From positions 1 to 64,000 of the forward strand of contig NZ_JAKTNR010000009.1 in assembly GCF_022760855.1 (NCBI RefSeq): a stretch of 64,000 bases of DNA, in the 5' to 3' direction. The translations under genes and the position numbers were made by a program. Position 1 is the stretch's first letter, and each line of letters begins with the position of its first letter. Below are positions 41,540-59,034 of the stretch, one piece after another. This DNA comes from Thermus albus (GTDB lineage: Bacteria; Deinococcota; Deinococci; Deinococcales; Thermaceae). Under the pieces are notes generated by a model. The model did no database searches. It saw nothing but the letters and a program-made list of their open reading frames with translations, and was not told the origin of the DNA.

Positions 41540-42581
41540 GGGCTACCCTCCGCTCCAATCCGGAGATTAGGAAAAAAAGCCCTAGGGCCAGGAGAAAAAG
41601 CCCATAGGGAATCCCCACCGTGGGCAACAGGGCAAAAAGGGCAGGGATCACGGTGCTTCCCGTGGCCCCCGCATAGAGCAATCCACCCAGGGCCCGGTGG
41701 CCGTATCGGGCCTGCACCAAGGCGAAGAGGGTGGAGAAAAGGGGGCCTAGGAGGAAGCCGGTCAGGGGAAAAAGGAGGGCCGTGGGGGGGAGGAGGTTGA
41801 AGGTGAGGAGGGCTAGGACCCCAAGGAGAAGCCCTTTTAGGGCGCCCAAGGGGTTCTGCGCCACCCGCCTGGCCAAAAAGAGGCGGCCCAGGGCTAGGAA
41901 AAGCCAATACAGGGAAAGGAGGAAGCCGCCCAGGGCCGTGGAATGGCCCAGGTGCTCCAGCCAGACCCGGTTCCAGGCGGCTAAGGAGCCCTCGAGGCCC
42001 GTATAGACGGCCACCACCAACAGGAAGGGCCAAAGCCCAGGCCCGCGTTCCCTGGGCGCCTGGGATACCGCCGGCGCCTTCCAGAGAAGAAGGGCACCTG
42101 CCCAGGCCAGGAGGCCCGCCAGGAAAAGCACGCCCGTGTAGGGCAAAAGGGTGAGGGCGAAGGGGGTGAAGACCGCCCCTAGGCCGAAGGCCACGTTCAC
42201 CCGGTTGAGGAGTTCCACCCGCCTTCCGGGGTCAAGCTCACCTACCAGGCTGTTGCCGTGGACGTTCATCACCCCTTCCCCCAGCCCCAGGAGGAAGGCT
42301 AGGGCCACCACCAAGGGGAAGGTGGGGGCCAGCGCCACTCCCCACAGGGCCAGGCCCACAAGCCCAAGGGCGGCGGGAAAAAGGGGGTGGCGCCTTCCTC
42401 CTTGGGCCAGGCGGACTCCCAGGAGCAAGCCTAGGAGAAGGGCGGTGAAAAACCAGGAGACCTCCCCGCCCACGCCGTAACGCCCCCGCCACTCGGGGAG
42501 GGCCGCCCCCGGGAGGGCCACGATCACGCCCACCAGGAAAAGCGCTACAAAGGAGCCCCAGAAGAGGCGCACGTTCGCCAT
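41532..42581 (-). CDS. Major facilitator superfamily transporter
   Basis: A 349-aa, roughly 12-TM protein, short for MFS, with a GxxxD/E-R/K-like loop (LLLGVRLAQGGRRHPLFP) after TM2. The first helix is FWGSFVALFLVGVIVALPG. Substrate unknown. ATG 42581 is preceded by GGGGGAG. It is coupled to the HAD gene downstream, suggesting uptake and dephosphorylation of related metabolites (inference). Confidence 0.8.
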   Translation of the reverse strand: MANVRLFWGSFVALFLVGVIVALPGAALPEWRGRYGVGGEVSWFFTALLLGLLLGVRLAQGGRRHPLFPAALGLVGLALWGVALAPTFPLVVALAFLLGLGEGVMNVHGNSLVGELDPGRRVELLNRVNVAFGLGAVFTPFALTLLPYTGVLFLAGLLAWAGALLLWKAPAVSQAPRERGPGLWPFLLVVAVYTGLEGSLAAWNRVWLEHLGHSTALGGFLLSLYWLFLALGRLFLARRVAQNPLGALKGLLLGVLALLTFNLLPPTALLFPLTGFLLGPLFSTLFALVQARYGHRALGGLLYAGATGSTVIPALFALLPTVGIPYGLFLLALGLFFLISGLERRVAHA

Positions 42582-42593
42582 TCTCCCCCTATC

Positions 42594-42607
42594 TGACCCT
42601 TTGGTCA
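42594..42607. promoter_or_regulatory. Palindrome TGACC-N4-GGTCA between MFS and ygfZ genes
   Basis: A perfect 5-bp inverted repeat with a 4-bp centre lies midway in the 38-bp divergent gap. It is suitably placed as an operator for both genes; no regulator is identified. Confidence 0.35.
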
Positions 42608-42619
42608 ATAATGGGAAGC

Positions 42620-43405
42620 ATGGAGGAGGCCTTGGAAAAAGCCTTGGCGGGCGAGGGGTACTTCGCCTTTCCCGGGGTTTTGCTGCTCCGGGGACCGGAT
42701 GCCCTTTCCTTCCTCCAGAGCCAGTGCACCCGGGACCTGAGGCGGCTATCCGGGCCCATGGGGGCCCTCTTCCTCAACCATCGGGGCCAGATTGAGGAGG
42801 CGGCCACGGTATTCCCGCACCCGGAAGGCTACCTCCTAGCCCCCTGGGGTACCTTGGAGGGCTTAAGGGCCCGGCTTAGGCGCTACATCGTCTTTGATCA
42901 GGTGGAGCTTCTGGACCTCCCCCTCTACCGCCGGCTTTATGCCGATGGCCGGGAGGAGGTGGCCGAGGAGATAGGGGAGGCTTACCCGCAGGACCTTTAT
43001 CCCCTTTTCTCCCTTCTTAAGGGGTTTTACCTTCTTTCCGACATCCAGGGGGAGCTCCCCCAAAGCGTGGGGCTTCTTCACCTGGTGGACTACGGCAAGG
43101 GGTGTTACGTGGGCCAGGAAATCATGGCCCGCCTCGAGGGCAAGGAGGTGTACCACCGCCCCGCGGGTCTGGTGTGCCTCCCTCCTTACCGGGAGGGGGA
43201 AGGTCCCTTGCCCCTCTTTTGGGAGGGGCGGGAGGTGGGGGAGGCCAAGCGGGTCAGGGCCACCCCCTACGGGGCCTTGGGCTTTGGGGTGGTGCGCCGG
43301 GAGGTGCCCTTGGGCGCGGTGTTGGAAGGGGATGGGGGGCGCTTTCAGGTGGAGGCCTGGCCCTTTGAGGAGGCGATATGGAGCGGGCGGAAATCATCGG
43401 CGTAG
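42620..43405 (+). CDS. ygfZ: Folate-binding Fe-S protein maintenance factor YgfZ
   Basis: A 261-aa GcvT-like protein with the YgfZ/CAF17 signature KGCYVGQE near residue 160, including its conserved Cys. YgfZ binds tetrahydrofolate and helps assemble or repair some Fe-S proteins. ATG 42620 is preferred because AATAAT lies 7 nt upstream; ATG 42611 in the same frame is an alternative. It overlaps cinA by 28 bp. Confidence 0.88.
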   Translation: MEEALEKALAGEGYFAFPGVLLLRGPDALSFLQSQCTRDLRRLSGPMGALFLNHRGQIEEAATVFPHPEGYLLAPWGTLEGLRARLRRYIVFDQVELLDLPLYRRLYADGREEVAEEIGEAYPQDLYPLFSLLKGFYLLSDIQGELPQSVGLLHLVDYGKGCYVGQEIMARLEGKEVYHRPAGLVCLPPYREGEGPLPLFWEGREVGEAKRVRATPYGALGFGVVRREVPLGAVLEGDGGRFQVEAWPFEEAIWSGRKSSA

Positions 43406-44562
43406 GCACGGAGCTCATCTTTGGAGAAACCCTGGACACCAACACCGCGGAGATCGCCAGGAGCCTCGAGGCCTACGCCCTTAAGGTGGAAAGGACCCTC
43501 AGGGTGGTGGACGAACCCCTGCCCCTGGCCCGGGAGGTGGCCCAGGCTTGGGAGCGGGCCAGGCTTTTGGTGCTTTCGGGGGGCCTAGGCCCCACCCCCG
43601 ACGACGTGACCCGGGAGGCGGTGGCCGAGGCCTTGGGGGAGCCCTTGGAGCTGGACGAGGCCATGCTGGCGGAAATAGAGGCCCTTTTCCGGGCCCGGGG
43701 GCGGCCCATGCCCGAGGCCAACCGCAAACAGGCCTTGAGGATCCCCTCGGCCACCTGGCTTAAGAACCCCCGGGGCACGGCCCCGGGTTGGTGGGTGCAT
43801 AAGGGGGGAAAGGACCTGATCCTCCTGCCCGGGCCTCCCCCGGAGTGGCGGCCCATGTGGGCGGAGGTCTTGCCCAAGCTGAACCTTCCCCGCCGCCCCT
43901 ACGCCAAGCGGGTTTTAAAGACCTGGGGCATCGGGGAGTCGGAGATCGTGGAACGGCTTGGGGAGCTTTTTAAACGGAACGAGGAGGTGGAGGTGGGCAC
44001 CTACCCCAAGCTCCAGGGGGTGGAGGTGGTGGTGAGGGGCCGGGAGGAGCTGGTGGCGGACCTGGCGGACAGGATAAAGAAAAGGCTTCTTAAGGAGGTC
44101 TGGGGGGAGGGGGACCTGACCTTGGCCGAGGCGGTGAAGCGCCGCCTGGAGCTGGAAGGGGCCACCCTCTCCACCATGGAAAGCCTCACCGGCGGGCTTT
44201 TGGGGGCGGAGATTACCCGGGTACCGGGGGCCAGCCGCTTCTACCTGGGGGGCGTGGTATCCTATTCCGTAGGGGCCAAGGCCCGCTTCGGTGTGCCGGA
44301 GGAACTCCTCGCCAAGACGGTTTCCGCCGATACGGCCAAGGCCATGGCGGAGGCCGCCCGGGTGCTTTTCGGTTCCACCTATGCCCTTTCCACCACGGGG
44401 GTGGCGGGGCCGGACCCCTTGGAGGATCAACCCGTGGGCACGGTTTTCGTGGCCCTGGCGGGGCCTAAGGGGACGGAGGTGCGCCGCTACCGCTTCCCCG
44501 GGGACCGGGAGGTGGTGCGGCTCCGAAGCGTGTATGCCGCCTTGGCCTTACTCCTAACATGA
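43378..44562 (+). CDS. cinA: CinA-family protein (COG1058 + NMN deamidase domain)
   Basis: A 394-aa two-domain protein. The N-terminal MoaB-like domain has [18 protein letters not shown] and [15 protein letters not shown]. The C-terminal PncC domain has [24 protein letters not shown] and STTGVAGP. T. thermophilus CinA combines ADP-ribose pyrophosphatase and NMN deamidase activities, acting in pyridine nucleotide recycling. It is often linked to recA and competence; recA lies two genes downstream. Confidence 0.95.
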   Translation: MERAEIIGVGTELIFGETLDTNTAEIARSLEAYALKVERTLRVVDEPLPLAREVAQAWERARLLVLSGGLGPTPDDVTREAVAEALGEPLELDEAMLAEIEALFRARGRPMPEANRKQALRIPSATWLKNPRGTAPGWWVHKGGKDLILLPGPPPEWRPMWAEVLPKLNLPRRPYAKRVLKTWGIGESEIVERLGELFKRNEEVEVGTYPKLQGVEVVVRGREELVADLADRIKKRLLKEVWGEGDLTLAEAVKRRLELEGATLSTMESLTGGLLGAEITRVPGASRFYLGGVVSYSVGAKARFGVPEELLAKTVSADTAKAMAEAARVLFGSTYALSTTGVAGPDPLEDQPVGTVFVALAGPKGTEVRRYRFPGDREVVRLRSVYAALALLLT

Positions 44563-45152
44563 GGCTCTTCTACGCGATCTTTCTTCCTGAAGAGGTGAAG
44601 CGGGCCTTGGTGGAGGCTCAGGGGCGGGTGGCCCGCTACAAGGGGTGGAGGGAGGTGGCGCCCCACCACCTCCACGTTACCCTCCTTTTCCTGGGGGAAA
44701 GGCCGGAAGGGGACCTGGCGGATCTCCTGGCCTTGGGCCACCGCCTTGGGCGGCTTCATCCCCCTTTTACCGCCCGCATCCGGGGCACGGGCTACTTTCC
44801 CAACGAGGGCACCCCAAGGGTCTGGTTTGCCAAGGCGGAAGGGGAAGGTTTTGCCGCTTTGGCGGAAGGGCTTAAGGAGGGGATACGGGAGGCCTTGGGG
44901 GAGGAGGCCCTCCTGGCCGGGGGGGACAAGCCCTTCAAGCCCCACATCACCCTGGCCCGGCGCAAGGCCCCGGCTCCCCGGGTGCCCCCGGTGGTCTTCG
45001 GCCTGGAGTGGCCGGTGACGGAGTTCGCCCTGGTGCGCTCGGAGCTTAAGCCCAAGGGGCCCGTATATACCATTTTGGAAAGATTCCCTTTGCGAGGTGA
45101 GCATGGACGAGAACAAGAGGAAAGCGCTGGAGAACGCTCTCAAGACCATTGA
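44559..45152 (+). CDS. thpR: RNA 2',3'-cyclic phosphodiesterase ThpR (LigT family)
   Basis: A 197-aa 2H phosphoesterase with two HxTx motifs, HVTL (39-42) and HITL (129-132). The family opens RNA 2',3'-cyclic phosphates and was first described as 2'-5' RNA ligase. It overlaps cinA by 4 bp, and its last 50 bp overlap recA. The extra C-terminal tail ([18 protein letters not shown]) is simply encoded in the recA start region. Confidence 0.93.
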   Translation: MRLFYAIFLPEEVKRALVEAQGRVARYKGWREVAPHHLHVTLLFLGERPEGDLADLLALGHRLGRLHPPFTARIRGTGYFPNEGTPRVWFAKAEGEGFAALAEGLKEGIREALGEEALLAGGDKPFKPHITLARRKAPAPRVPPVVFGLEWPVTEFALVRSELKPKGPVYTILERFPLRGEHGREQEESAGERSQDH

Positions 45153-46125
45153 GAAGGAGTTCGGCAAGGGCGCGGTCATGCGCCTGGGGGAGATGCCCAA
45201 GTTGCAGGTGGACGTGATCCCCACCGGCTCCTTGGGCCTGGACCTGGCCTTGGGGATCGGGGGCATTCCCCGGGGTAGGGTCATTGAGATCTATGGCCCT
45301 GAGTCCGGGGGGAAGACCACCTTGGCCCTCACCATCATCGCCCAGGCGCAAAAGCAAGGGGGTGTGGCTGCCTTTGTGGATGCGGAGCATGCCTTGGACC
45401 CTCTTTACGCCCAGAAGCTGGGGGTAAAGGTGGAAGACCTCCTGGTCTCCCAGCCCGACACCGGGGAGCAGGCCCTGGAGATCGTGGAGCTCCTGGCCCG
45501 CTCGGGGGCGGTGGACGTGATCGTGGTGGATTCGGTGGCCGCCTTGGTGCCCAAGGCGGAGATCGAGGGGGAGATGGGGGACCAGCACGTGGGCCTGCAG
45601 GCCAGGCTCATGAGCCAGGCCCTGCGCAAGCTCACCGCGGTGCTTTCCAAGAGCAACACCGCCGCCATCTTCATTAACCAGGTGCGGGAGAAGGTGGGGG
45701 TGATGTACGGCAACCCCGAGACCACCCCCGGGGGCAGGGCCCTGAAGTTCTACTCCAGCGTGCGCCTGGACGTGCGCAAAAGCGGTCAGCCCATCAAGGT
45801 GGGCAACGAGGCGGTGGGCATACGGGTCAAGGTGAAGGTGGTGAAGAATAAGCTGGCCCCGCCCTTCCGCGAGGCGGAGCTGGAGATCTACTTCGGCAAG
45901 GGCCTGGACCCGGTGATGGACCTGGTGAACGTGGCCGTGGCCGCAGGGGTCATTGAGAAGGCGGGAAGCTGGTTCTCCTATGGGGAGGCCCGCCTGGGCC
46001 AGGGTAAGGAGAAGGCCGCGGACTACCTTCGGGAGCGGCCCGAGCTTTTGGAGGAGATCCGGGCCAAGGTCCTGGAGAGGGCCCACGAGGTGGTGCTTTC
46101 GGGGAGCGAGGAAGGGGAGGAGTAG
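45103..46125 (+). CDS. recA: Recombinase RecA
   Basis: A 340-aa RecA with Walker A GPESGGKT (65-72), [18 protein letters not shown] (Walker B), [18 protein letters not shown] (L1 region) and the L2 region around [20 protein letters not shown]. It is nearly the same as T. thermophilus RecA as I recall it ([14 protein letters not shown]). ATG 45103 is therefore preferred to GTG 45097. It sits in cinA-thpR-recA-rny with overlapping or abutting genes. Confidence 0.98.
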   Translation: MDENKRKALENALKTIEKEFGKGAVMRLGEMPKLQVDVIPTGSLGLDLALGIGGIPRGRVIEIYGPESGGKTTLALTIIAQAQKQGGVAAFVDAEHALDPLYAQKLGVKVEDLLVSQPDTGEQALEIVELLARSGAVDVIVVDSVAALVPKAEIEGEMGDQHVGLQARLMSQALRKLTAVLSKSNTAAIFINQVREKVGVMYGNPETTPGGRALKFYSSVRLDVRKSGQPIKVGNEAVGIRVKVKVVKNKLAPPFREAELEIYFGKGLDPVMDLVNVAVAAGVIEKAGSWFSYGEARLGQGKEKAADYLRERPELLEEIRAKVLERAHEVVLSGSEEGEE

Positions 46126-47856
46126 ATGACCCTAACCCTTTTGGACCTGGGGCTTATTCTCCTGGTCTTGCTCCTGGCGGGGGCCTTGCTTCTTAGACGC
46201 AAGGGAGAAGACCGCACGGCCGAGGATACTAGAAGGCTCCTGGAGGCCGCCAAGGGGGAGGCCAGGGAGGTCCTCGAGGCGGCCCGCAAAGAGGCCAAGG
46301 AGATCCTGGAAGCGGCCCGGGCCGAGGCCAAGGCCCTGCGCCAGGAGGCGGAGGAGCGGGCCAAGTCCTTTCGCCAGGAGCTGGAATCGGAGCTCAAACG
46401 CCGCTCGGAGGCCTTGGAGGCCGAGGCCAAGAAACGTTTGCAGGAGGCGGAGGAGCGCCTAAGGGCGGAGCGGGAGGAGCTTAAGGCCGAGCGGGAAAGG
46501 CTTAAAGCCCTGCAGGAGGAGCTAAAGGCGGAAAGGGAGCGCCTCAAAGGGGAGCGGGAGGAGCTTAGGCGGGAGGCGGAAAGGCTTTCCAAGCGGGGTG
46601 AGGCCTTGGACGCCCGGGCCATGAAGCTGGATGCCCTGGAGGAATCCCTCTCCCAAAGGGAGGAGGCCTTAAGGGCCCGGGAAGCCCAGCTTCAGGAGCG
46701 GGAAGGGGAGATAGAAAGGCGCCTTTACCAGGTGGCGGGCCTTTCCCCGGAGGAGGCCCAGCGCCTCATCCTGGAGAGGCTGGACCGGGAGCTGGAGGAG
46801 GAAAAGGCCCAAAGGGTGCGGGCGGCTTTGGAAAGGGTGCGCCTCGAGGCCCGCAAGGAGGCCCAGAAGATCCTGGCCCAGGCCATGCAGCGTCAGGCCT
46901 CGGAAACCGCAGCCCAGTTGGCGGTCTCCGTGGTGCCCATCCCCTCCGATGCCATGAAGGGGCGGATCATCGGGCGGGAGGGGCGGAACATCCGCACCTT
47001 TGAGGCCCTCACCGGTGTGGACCTCATCATTGACGACACCCCGGAGGCGGTCTTGCTCTCCTCCTTCAACCCCATCCGCCGGGAGATCGCCCGCATGGCC
47101 CTGGAGGAGCTCCTCAAGGATGGGCGCATCCACCCAAGCCGCATTGAGGAGGTGGTGGAAAAGGCCAAGCAGGAGATGAAGACCTTCATCTACGAGCGGG
47201 GTGAGGAGGCGGCCCTGGAGGCGGGGGTGGTGGGGTTAAAGCCCGGGCTCATCCAGCTTCTTGGCCGGCTTCACTTCCGCTCCAGCTACGGGCAAAACGT
47301 CCTCAAGCACTCCGTACAGGTGGCCCACCTCGCGGGCATCATGGCCGCGGAGCTGGGTCTGGATGCCGCCTTGGCCCGGCGGGCGGGGCTCCTTCACGAC
47401 ATCGGCAAGAGCGTGGACCGGGAGGTGGAGGGAAGCCACGTGGAGATCGGGATTGCCCTGGCCCGCCGCTTCGGGGAGCCTTTAGAGGTCATAGACGGCA
47501 TCGCCCACCACCACGACCCGGAGAACGCGGAAACCGTGTATGCGGTTTTGGTGGCTACCGCGGATGCGCTCTCCGCTGCCCGGCCCGGGGCCCGGCGGGA
47601 GAGCCTGGAGGAGTACCTGCAGCGCCTCGAGGCCCTGGAGCGCATCGCCCTTTCCTTCCCCGGAGTGGAGACGGCCTTTGCCGTGCAGGCGGGGAGGGAG
47701 GTGAGGGTCATCGTCAAACCCGATAAGATCACCGACGCCAAGGCCACCCTCCTGGCGCGGGAGATCGCAGGCCGCATTGAGCGGGAGATGAACTACCCCG
47801 GCCAGGTGCAGGTGACGGTGGTGCGGGAGACCCGGGCGGTGGAGTACGCTAAGTAG
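46126..47856 (+). CDS. rny: Ribonuclease Y
   Basis: A 576-aa RNase Y: N-terminal TM (about 6-24), a long charged coiled coil (about 30-210), a KH domain around [21 protein letters not shown], and an HD domain with His424-Asp425 (LLHDIGKS) and a later HHHDPE. It is an endonuclease starting mRNA decay at the membrane. Its ATG abuts the recA stop. Confidence 0.96.
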   Translation: MTLTLLDLGLILLVLLLAGALLLRRKGEDRTAEDTRRLLEAAKGEAREVLEAARKEAKEILEAARAEAKALRQEAEERAKSFRQELESELKRRSEALEAEAKKRLQEAEERLRAEREELKAERERLKALQEELKAERERLKGEREELRREAERLSKRGEALDARAMKLDALEESLSQREEALRAREAQLQEREGEIERRLYQVAGLSPEEAQRLILERLDRELEEEKAQRVRAALERVRLEARKEAQKILAQAMQRQASETAAQLAVSVVPIPSDAMKGRIIGREGRNIRTFEALTGVDLIIDDTPEAVLLSSFNPIRREIARMALEELLKDGRIHPSRIEEVVEKAKQEMKTFIYERGEEAALEAGVVGLKPGLIQLLGRLHFRSSYGQNVLKHSVQVAHLAGIMAAELGLDAALARRAGLLHDIGKSVDREVEGSHVEIGIALARRFGEPLEVIDGIAHHHDPENAETVYAVLVATADALSAARPGARRESLEEYLQRLEALERIALSFPGVETAFAVQAGREVRVIVKPDKITDAKATLLAREIAGRIEREMNYPGQVQVTVVRETRAVEYAK

Positions 47857-47858
47857 GC

Positions 47859-47864
47859 TAGAAT
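47859..47864 (+). promoter_or_regulatory. -10 element of mreB
   Basis: TAGAAT lies 9 nt before the mreB ATG at 47874, in the 17-bp gap after rny, so mreB may have its own near-leaderless promoter. Confidence 0.4.
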
Positions 47865-47873
47865 GGGGCGATT

Positions 47874-48905
47874 ATGTTGAGGGGTGAGGACATCGGGATT
47901 GACTTGGGGACGGCCAGCGTTCTCATTTACGTGCGGGGGAAGGGGATCGTCTTGCGGGAGCCCTCCGTGATTGCGGTGGTCCAAGGGAAGCGGGAGGTAA
48001 AGGCGGTGGGGGCCGAGGCCTACCGCATGCTGGGGCGCACCCCGGAGAACATCGTGGCGGTGCGGCCCCTTAAGGATGGGGTTATCGCCGACTACGCCCT
48101 CACGGAGCGCATGCTCCTCCTTTTCCTCCAGAAGGTTCTTTCCCCCTTGAGCCGCTTTTTCCGCCCCCGGGTCATGGTGGGGGTGCCCTCGGGGGTTACC
48201 GACGTGGAGAGGCGGGCGGTGGTGCAGGCGGTGTCCTCCATGGCCCACAAGGTCTACCTCATCTCCGAGCCCCTGGCGGCGGCCATTGGGGCGGGGATCC
48301 AGGTGGCCGAGCCCACGGGCAACATGGTGGTGGACATCGGCGGGGGTTCCACGGATATCGCCGTCATTTCCTTGGGGGGTATCGTGCGTTCGGAAAGCCT
48401 CAGGATCGCTGGCAACGAGATGGACCAGGCCATCATCCGCTATATCCGGCAGAAGCACAACCTCCTCATCGGGGAGCGCACCGCCGAGGAGCTCAAGATC
48501 CAGTTGGGGCGGGCCAAGCTCCTTCCTGGCGAGGAGAAGGAGGTGGCCGAGGTGCGGGGCCGGGACCTGATCACGGGCCTCCCCCGGACGGCGGAGATCC
48601 CCGCAGAGGATGTGGTGGAAGCCCTGAAGGAGCCCTTGGACAAGATCTTCCAGGGGGTTAAAACCGTCTTGGAGACCACGCCTCCCGAGCTGGCCTCGGA
48701 TATCTACGAGAGGGGTATCCTCCTCACCGGGGGCGGGGCGCTTCTTAAAAACCTGGACGTGGCCTTGCAGGAGGCCACGGGGGTGCCGGTGGTGGTGGCG
48801 GAAAACCCCATTGAGGCGGTGGCCCTGGGCACGGGCAAGGCCTTGGAGATGCTCCACGTGCTGGAGGACACCATCCTCTCCTCGGACGACGTGCTTAAGA
48901 GGTGA
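47874..48905 (+). CDS. mreB: Rod shape-determining protein MreB
   Basis: A 343-aa actin-like ATPase: DIGIDLGTASVLIYV (phosphate 1), VDIGGGSTDIAVISLGG (phosphate 2), RSESLRIAGNEMD and GGGALLKNLD (adenosine loop). It polymerises under the membrane and guides cell-wall synthesis in rod-shaped cells. MreC/D are not adjacent; fabZ follows 3 bp downstream. Confidence 0.96.
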   Translation: MLRGEDIGIDLGTASVLIYVRGKGIVLREPSVIAVVQGKREVKAVGAEAYRMLGRTPENIVAVRPLKDGVIADYALTERMLLLFLQKVLSPLSRFFRPRVMVGVPSGVTDVERRAVVQAVSSMAHKVYLISEPLAAAIGAGIQVAEPTGNMVVDIGGGSTDIAVISLGGIVRSESLRIAGNEMDQAIIRYIRQKHNLLIGERTAEELKIQLGRAKLLPGEEKEVAEVRGRDLITGLPRTAEIPAEDVVEALKEPLDKIFQGVKTVLETTPPELASDIYERGILLTGGGALLKNLDVALQEATGVPVVVAENPIEAVALGTGKALEMLHVLEDTILSSDDVLKR

Positions 48906-48908
48906 GCG

Positions 48909-49340
48909 GTGGAAATCACCGAGATTCTCCGCCTTCTGCCCCACCGGTACCCTTTTCTCCTCATTGACCGGGTTCTTCATGCCGATGAGAAAACCTTCCG
49001 GGCCCTGAAGAATGTCACCTTCAACGAGCCCCACTTCCAGGGGCATTTTCCCGGCTACCCCGTCATGCCCGGGGTGCTGATCCTCGAGGCCATGGCCCAG
49101 GCGGCGGTGGGTGCCATCGCCAGACAGCCGGGTTTCCAGCCTGGGGGACTGGTTTTCTTGGCGGGGATAGAGGAAGCCCGCTTTAAAAAGCCCGTGGTGC
49201 CGGGGGATACCTTGATCCTGGAGGGGGAGCTTCTCCTCTTCCGCCGGGGCCTGGGCAAGGTGGCGGTTAGGGCCTTGGTGGAAGGGGAGGAAAGGGCCAG
49301 CGCCCGCCTAAGCTTCGTGGTCCGGGAGGCCGCGGAGTAG
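48909..49340 (+). CDS. fabZ: 3-hydroxyacyl-ACP dehydratase FabZ
   Basis: A 143-aa hotdog-fold dehydratase with [14 protein letters not shown], catalytic His46 in [12 protein letters not shown] and Glu60 in LILEAMAQ. It removes water from 3-hydroxyacyl-ACP in fatty acid elongation. The start is GTG 48909, 3 bp after mreB, with no other start nearby. Confidence 0.95.
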   Translation: MEITEILRLLPHRYPFLLIDRVLHADEKTFRALKNVTFNEPHFQGHFPGYPVMPGVLILEAMAQAAVGAIARQPGFQPGGLVFLAGIEEARFKKPVVPGDTLILEGELLLFRRGLGKVAVRALVEGEERASARLSFVVREAAE

Positions 49341-49460
49341 GGGGGTGCTAAAGGCTAGAAAGTCGGGAAGCCAGACCTCGAGGATCTGCCGCAGGAGGGG
49401 GAGGGAGAGGGCTTGGTGGTCAGGTACCGCCCGGTGGCGAAAGCCCACCACGGCCGGCAT
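49308..49460 (-). pseudogene. Possible remnant of a HicA-like toxin gene
   Basis: A 50-aa minus-strand frame (MPAVVGFRHRAVPDHQALSLPLLRQIL...) resembles the C-terminal half of HicA toxins (RHP..VPDH..L..G.LR.IL). An in-frame stop lies two codons before its ATG, so no full-length gene exists. It overlaps the fabZ 3' end. Similarity is short and by eye; the 215-bp gap 49341-49555 otherwise holds nothing I can identify. Confidence 0.2.
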
Positions 49461-49541
49461 TCCCTAGGAGAGGCTCGGGGGGATCAGCCCGGCCTTTGCC
49501 CAGGTGGAGGGCTTCCCTAAGCCTTACCGCTTCCCTTGGGG

Positions 49542-49547
49542 TATCAT
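49542..49547 (+). promoter_or_regulatory. -10 element of the ylmH-like gene
   Basis: TATCAT lies 8 nt before GTG 49556, a leaderless-type spacing. Confidence 0.35.
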
Positions 49548-49555
49548 CTTTCCTG

Positions 49556-50194
49556 GTGGCGGACCTCATGGCCTACCTGAAGCGGGCCCGGGGCGGACGG
49601 GTGGTGGAAACCGGCTTCCTGGACCCGGAGGAACAGGCCCTTCTGGAGGAAAAGGCCCGAATGGAAGGGCTTAAGGTGGCCTTTTTCGGGGGGTTCCCCC
49701 TGGCCGAGAGGAAGGTGGCGGTGCTGTATCCCCCGGAGGTCCCTTCCGTGCACGATCCGGTGGCGGTGGTCTTTCTGGAGAAGGAACCCCCGGATCTGGG
49801 GGAGGCCATGGGGGACCAGGAGGCCTTTGGCGAAGGCCACCTGGTGGCGGTGTCCGCCAAGGGGAAGCAGGCCTTGGAGGAGGCGGGTTACACCCTCCTC
49901 CCACCCCCGGAAGGGGCCTTGCGGGCGGCAAACGAGCGGGTGCGCACCCTGGTGGTGCCCTCTTTAAGGGTGGACGCCGTGGGGGCCAAGGGCTTTGGGG
50001 TTTCCCGTAGCTATTTCGCCCAAGGGGTGAGGGCGGGGAAGGTGCGGCTAAAGGGCAAGGTGGCCTCCCCCAAGGACGAGATGGCTCCCGGGGACACCCT
50101 GTTGGCCGAGGGCCTAGGAAGCCTTAGGCTTTTGGAGGTGCTTGGCGAAACCCGGCGGGGGAACTATAAAATCAAGGTGGAGGTGGAACGGTAG
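49556..50194 (+). CDS. YlmH-like S4-domain RNA-binding protein
   Basis: A 212-aa protein whose C-terminal about 75 residues form an S4 domain (VDAVGAKGFGVSRSYFAQGVRAGKVRLKGKVA... to ETRRGNYKIKVEVER), close to YlmH. The N-terminal part (DLMAYLKRARGGRVVETGFLDPEEQALL) fits the YlmH module. YlmH homologues act in ribosome rescue/quality control and near division genes. GTG 49556 follows TATCAT; ATG 49568 is an alternative. Confidence 0.8.
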   Translation: MADLMAYLKRARGGRVVETGFLDPEEQALLEEKARMEGLKVAFFGGFPLAERKVAVLYPPEVPSVHDPVAVVFLEKEPPDLGEAMGDQEAFGEGHLVAVSAKGKQALEEAGYTLLPPPEGALRAANERVRTLVVPSLRVDAVGAKGFGVSRSYFAQGVRAGKVRLKGKVASPKDEMAPGDTLLAEGLGSLRLLEVLGETRRGNYKIKVEVER

Positions 50195-50221
50195 GAGCAA
50201 AAAGGCCAGGGTCGGGTAGGC

Positions 50222-50249
50222 TTGACGGCTTAAGGGACTGCCCTATAAG
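50222..50249 (+). promoter_or_regulatory. rpoBC promoter
   Basis: TTGACG (50222-50227) and TATAAG (50244-50249) with 16-bp spacing. It lies 127 bp before rpoB, giving a leader of about 120 nt, in contrast to the leaderless promoters elsewhere in the window. Confidence 0.65.
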
Positions 50250-50301
50250 CTAAGGTTTGTGCTCTTTGGTCGGGCCAAGGGAGCACGGTAAGAGCCAGCC
50301 G

Positions 50302-50325
50302 CCGCAAGGGGAGGCCCCCTTGCGG
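50302..50325 (+). promoter_or_regulatory. Hairpin in the rpoB 5' leader
   Basis: A 10-bp perfect stem CCGCAAGGGG / CCCCTTGCGG with loop AGGC, about 50 nt before the rpoB start. No T-run follows, so it is not an intrinsic terminator. It may stabilise the mRNA or serve as an autoregulatory site. Confidence 0.5.
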
Positions 50326-50375
50326 AAGAACCCTGTTAGCTTACCTCGGGCGGCCCGCTTTCCCAGAGGTGACGC

Positions 50376-53735
<3,360 letters not shown>

Positions 53736-53775
53736 ACCGCACGGAAGAAGCGGGATTGCTCGCAGCGGAGGAAGA

Positions 53776-58347
<4,572 letters not shown>

Positions 58348-58373
58348 GGCCCGGGCGGTTGAAGCCCCCGATG

Positions 58374-58405
58374 CCCCAACCTGGCCAGGCCAGGTTGGGG
58401 TTTTT
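58374..58405 (+). terminator. Intrinsic terminator of rpoBC
   Basis: CCCCAACCTGG / CCAGGTTGGGG, an 11-bp perfect stem with a 5-nt loop, followed by TTTTT, 27 nt past the rpoC stop. Confidence 0.93.
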
Positions 58406-58443
58406 GCTGGGCGGGGTCCGGCCTCCCGGTTTCCCAAGTGCGC

Positions 58444-58449
58444 CATAAT
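58444..58449 (+). promoter_or_regulatory. -10 element of the aldolase gene (leaderless type)
   Basis: CATAAT lies 6 nt before ATG 58456, shortly after the rpoBC terminator. Confidence 0.4.
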
Positions 58450-58455
58450 GGGACC

Positions 58456-59034
58456 ATGTTGGCCCGGCTTTATGGGGTCTTTCGCCAGGTGGGGGAGGAC
58501 CTTTTCCACCATAGGCTCATTTCCGCCACCGCGGGCAACTTTTCCGTGCGCACCAAGGAGGGCTTTCTCATCACCAAAAGTGGGGTGCAGAAGGGGAGGC
58601 TTACCCCGGAGGACCTGGTGGAGGTGCCCCTGGAGGGTCCCTTTCCGCAAGGGGCCAGCGTGGAAAGCGTCATCCACCGGGAGGTTTACCTGCGGACGCC
58701 GGCCCGGGCCATCGTCCATGCCCATCCCCGGGTGGCGGTGGCCCTTTCCCTGCACCTGGACTCCCTGGTGCCCCTGGACCTCGAGGGCCAGTACTACCTG
58801 AAGGAGGTCCCGGTGCTGGCCCCCAAAACCGTGAGCGCCACCCTCGAGGCAGCCTTAGCGGTGGCCGAGGCCCTTAAGGACAGGCGGGCCTGCCTCCTAA
58901 GGGGGCATGGGGCCTTCGCCATCGGGCTCAAGGAGAAACCGGAGGAGGCCCTTTTGGAGGCCTATAGCCTCCTCACCACCCTGGAGGAGAGCGCCGAGAT
59001 CCTCTTCTACCACCGCCTTTGGGGGAAGGGATGA
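58456..59034 (+). CDS. Class II aldolase/adducin family protein
   Basis: A 192-aa L-fuculose-phosphate aldolase-like protein with Zn ligands His88-x-His90 (VHAHPRV) and His151 (RGHGAF), and the substrate-phosphate segment TAGNFSVR (25-32). Other members are ribulose-5-phosphate epimerases and methylthioribulose-1-phosphate dehydratases, so the reaction is uncertain. Leaderless start ATG 58456; the next gene overlaps it by 4 bp. Confidence 0.85.
   Translation: MLARLYGVFRQVGEDLFHHRLISATAGNFSVRTKEGFLITKSGVQKGRLTPEDLVEVPLEGPFPQGASVESVIHREVYLRTPARAIVHAHPRVAVALSLHLDSLVPLDLEGQYYLKEVPVLAPKTVSATLEAALAVAEALKDRRACLLRGHGAFAIGLKEKPEEALLEAYSLLTTLEESAEILFYHRLWGKG

Noticed and set aside
50302..50325. rpoB leader hairpin as an intrinsic terminator
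   Set aside because: The stem is followed by AAGAACCC with no T-run, so termination is unlikely.
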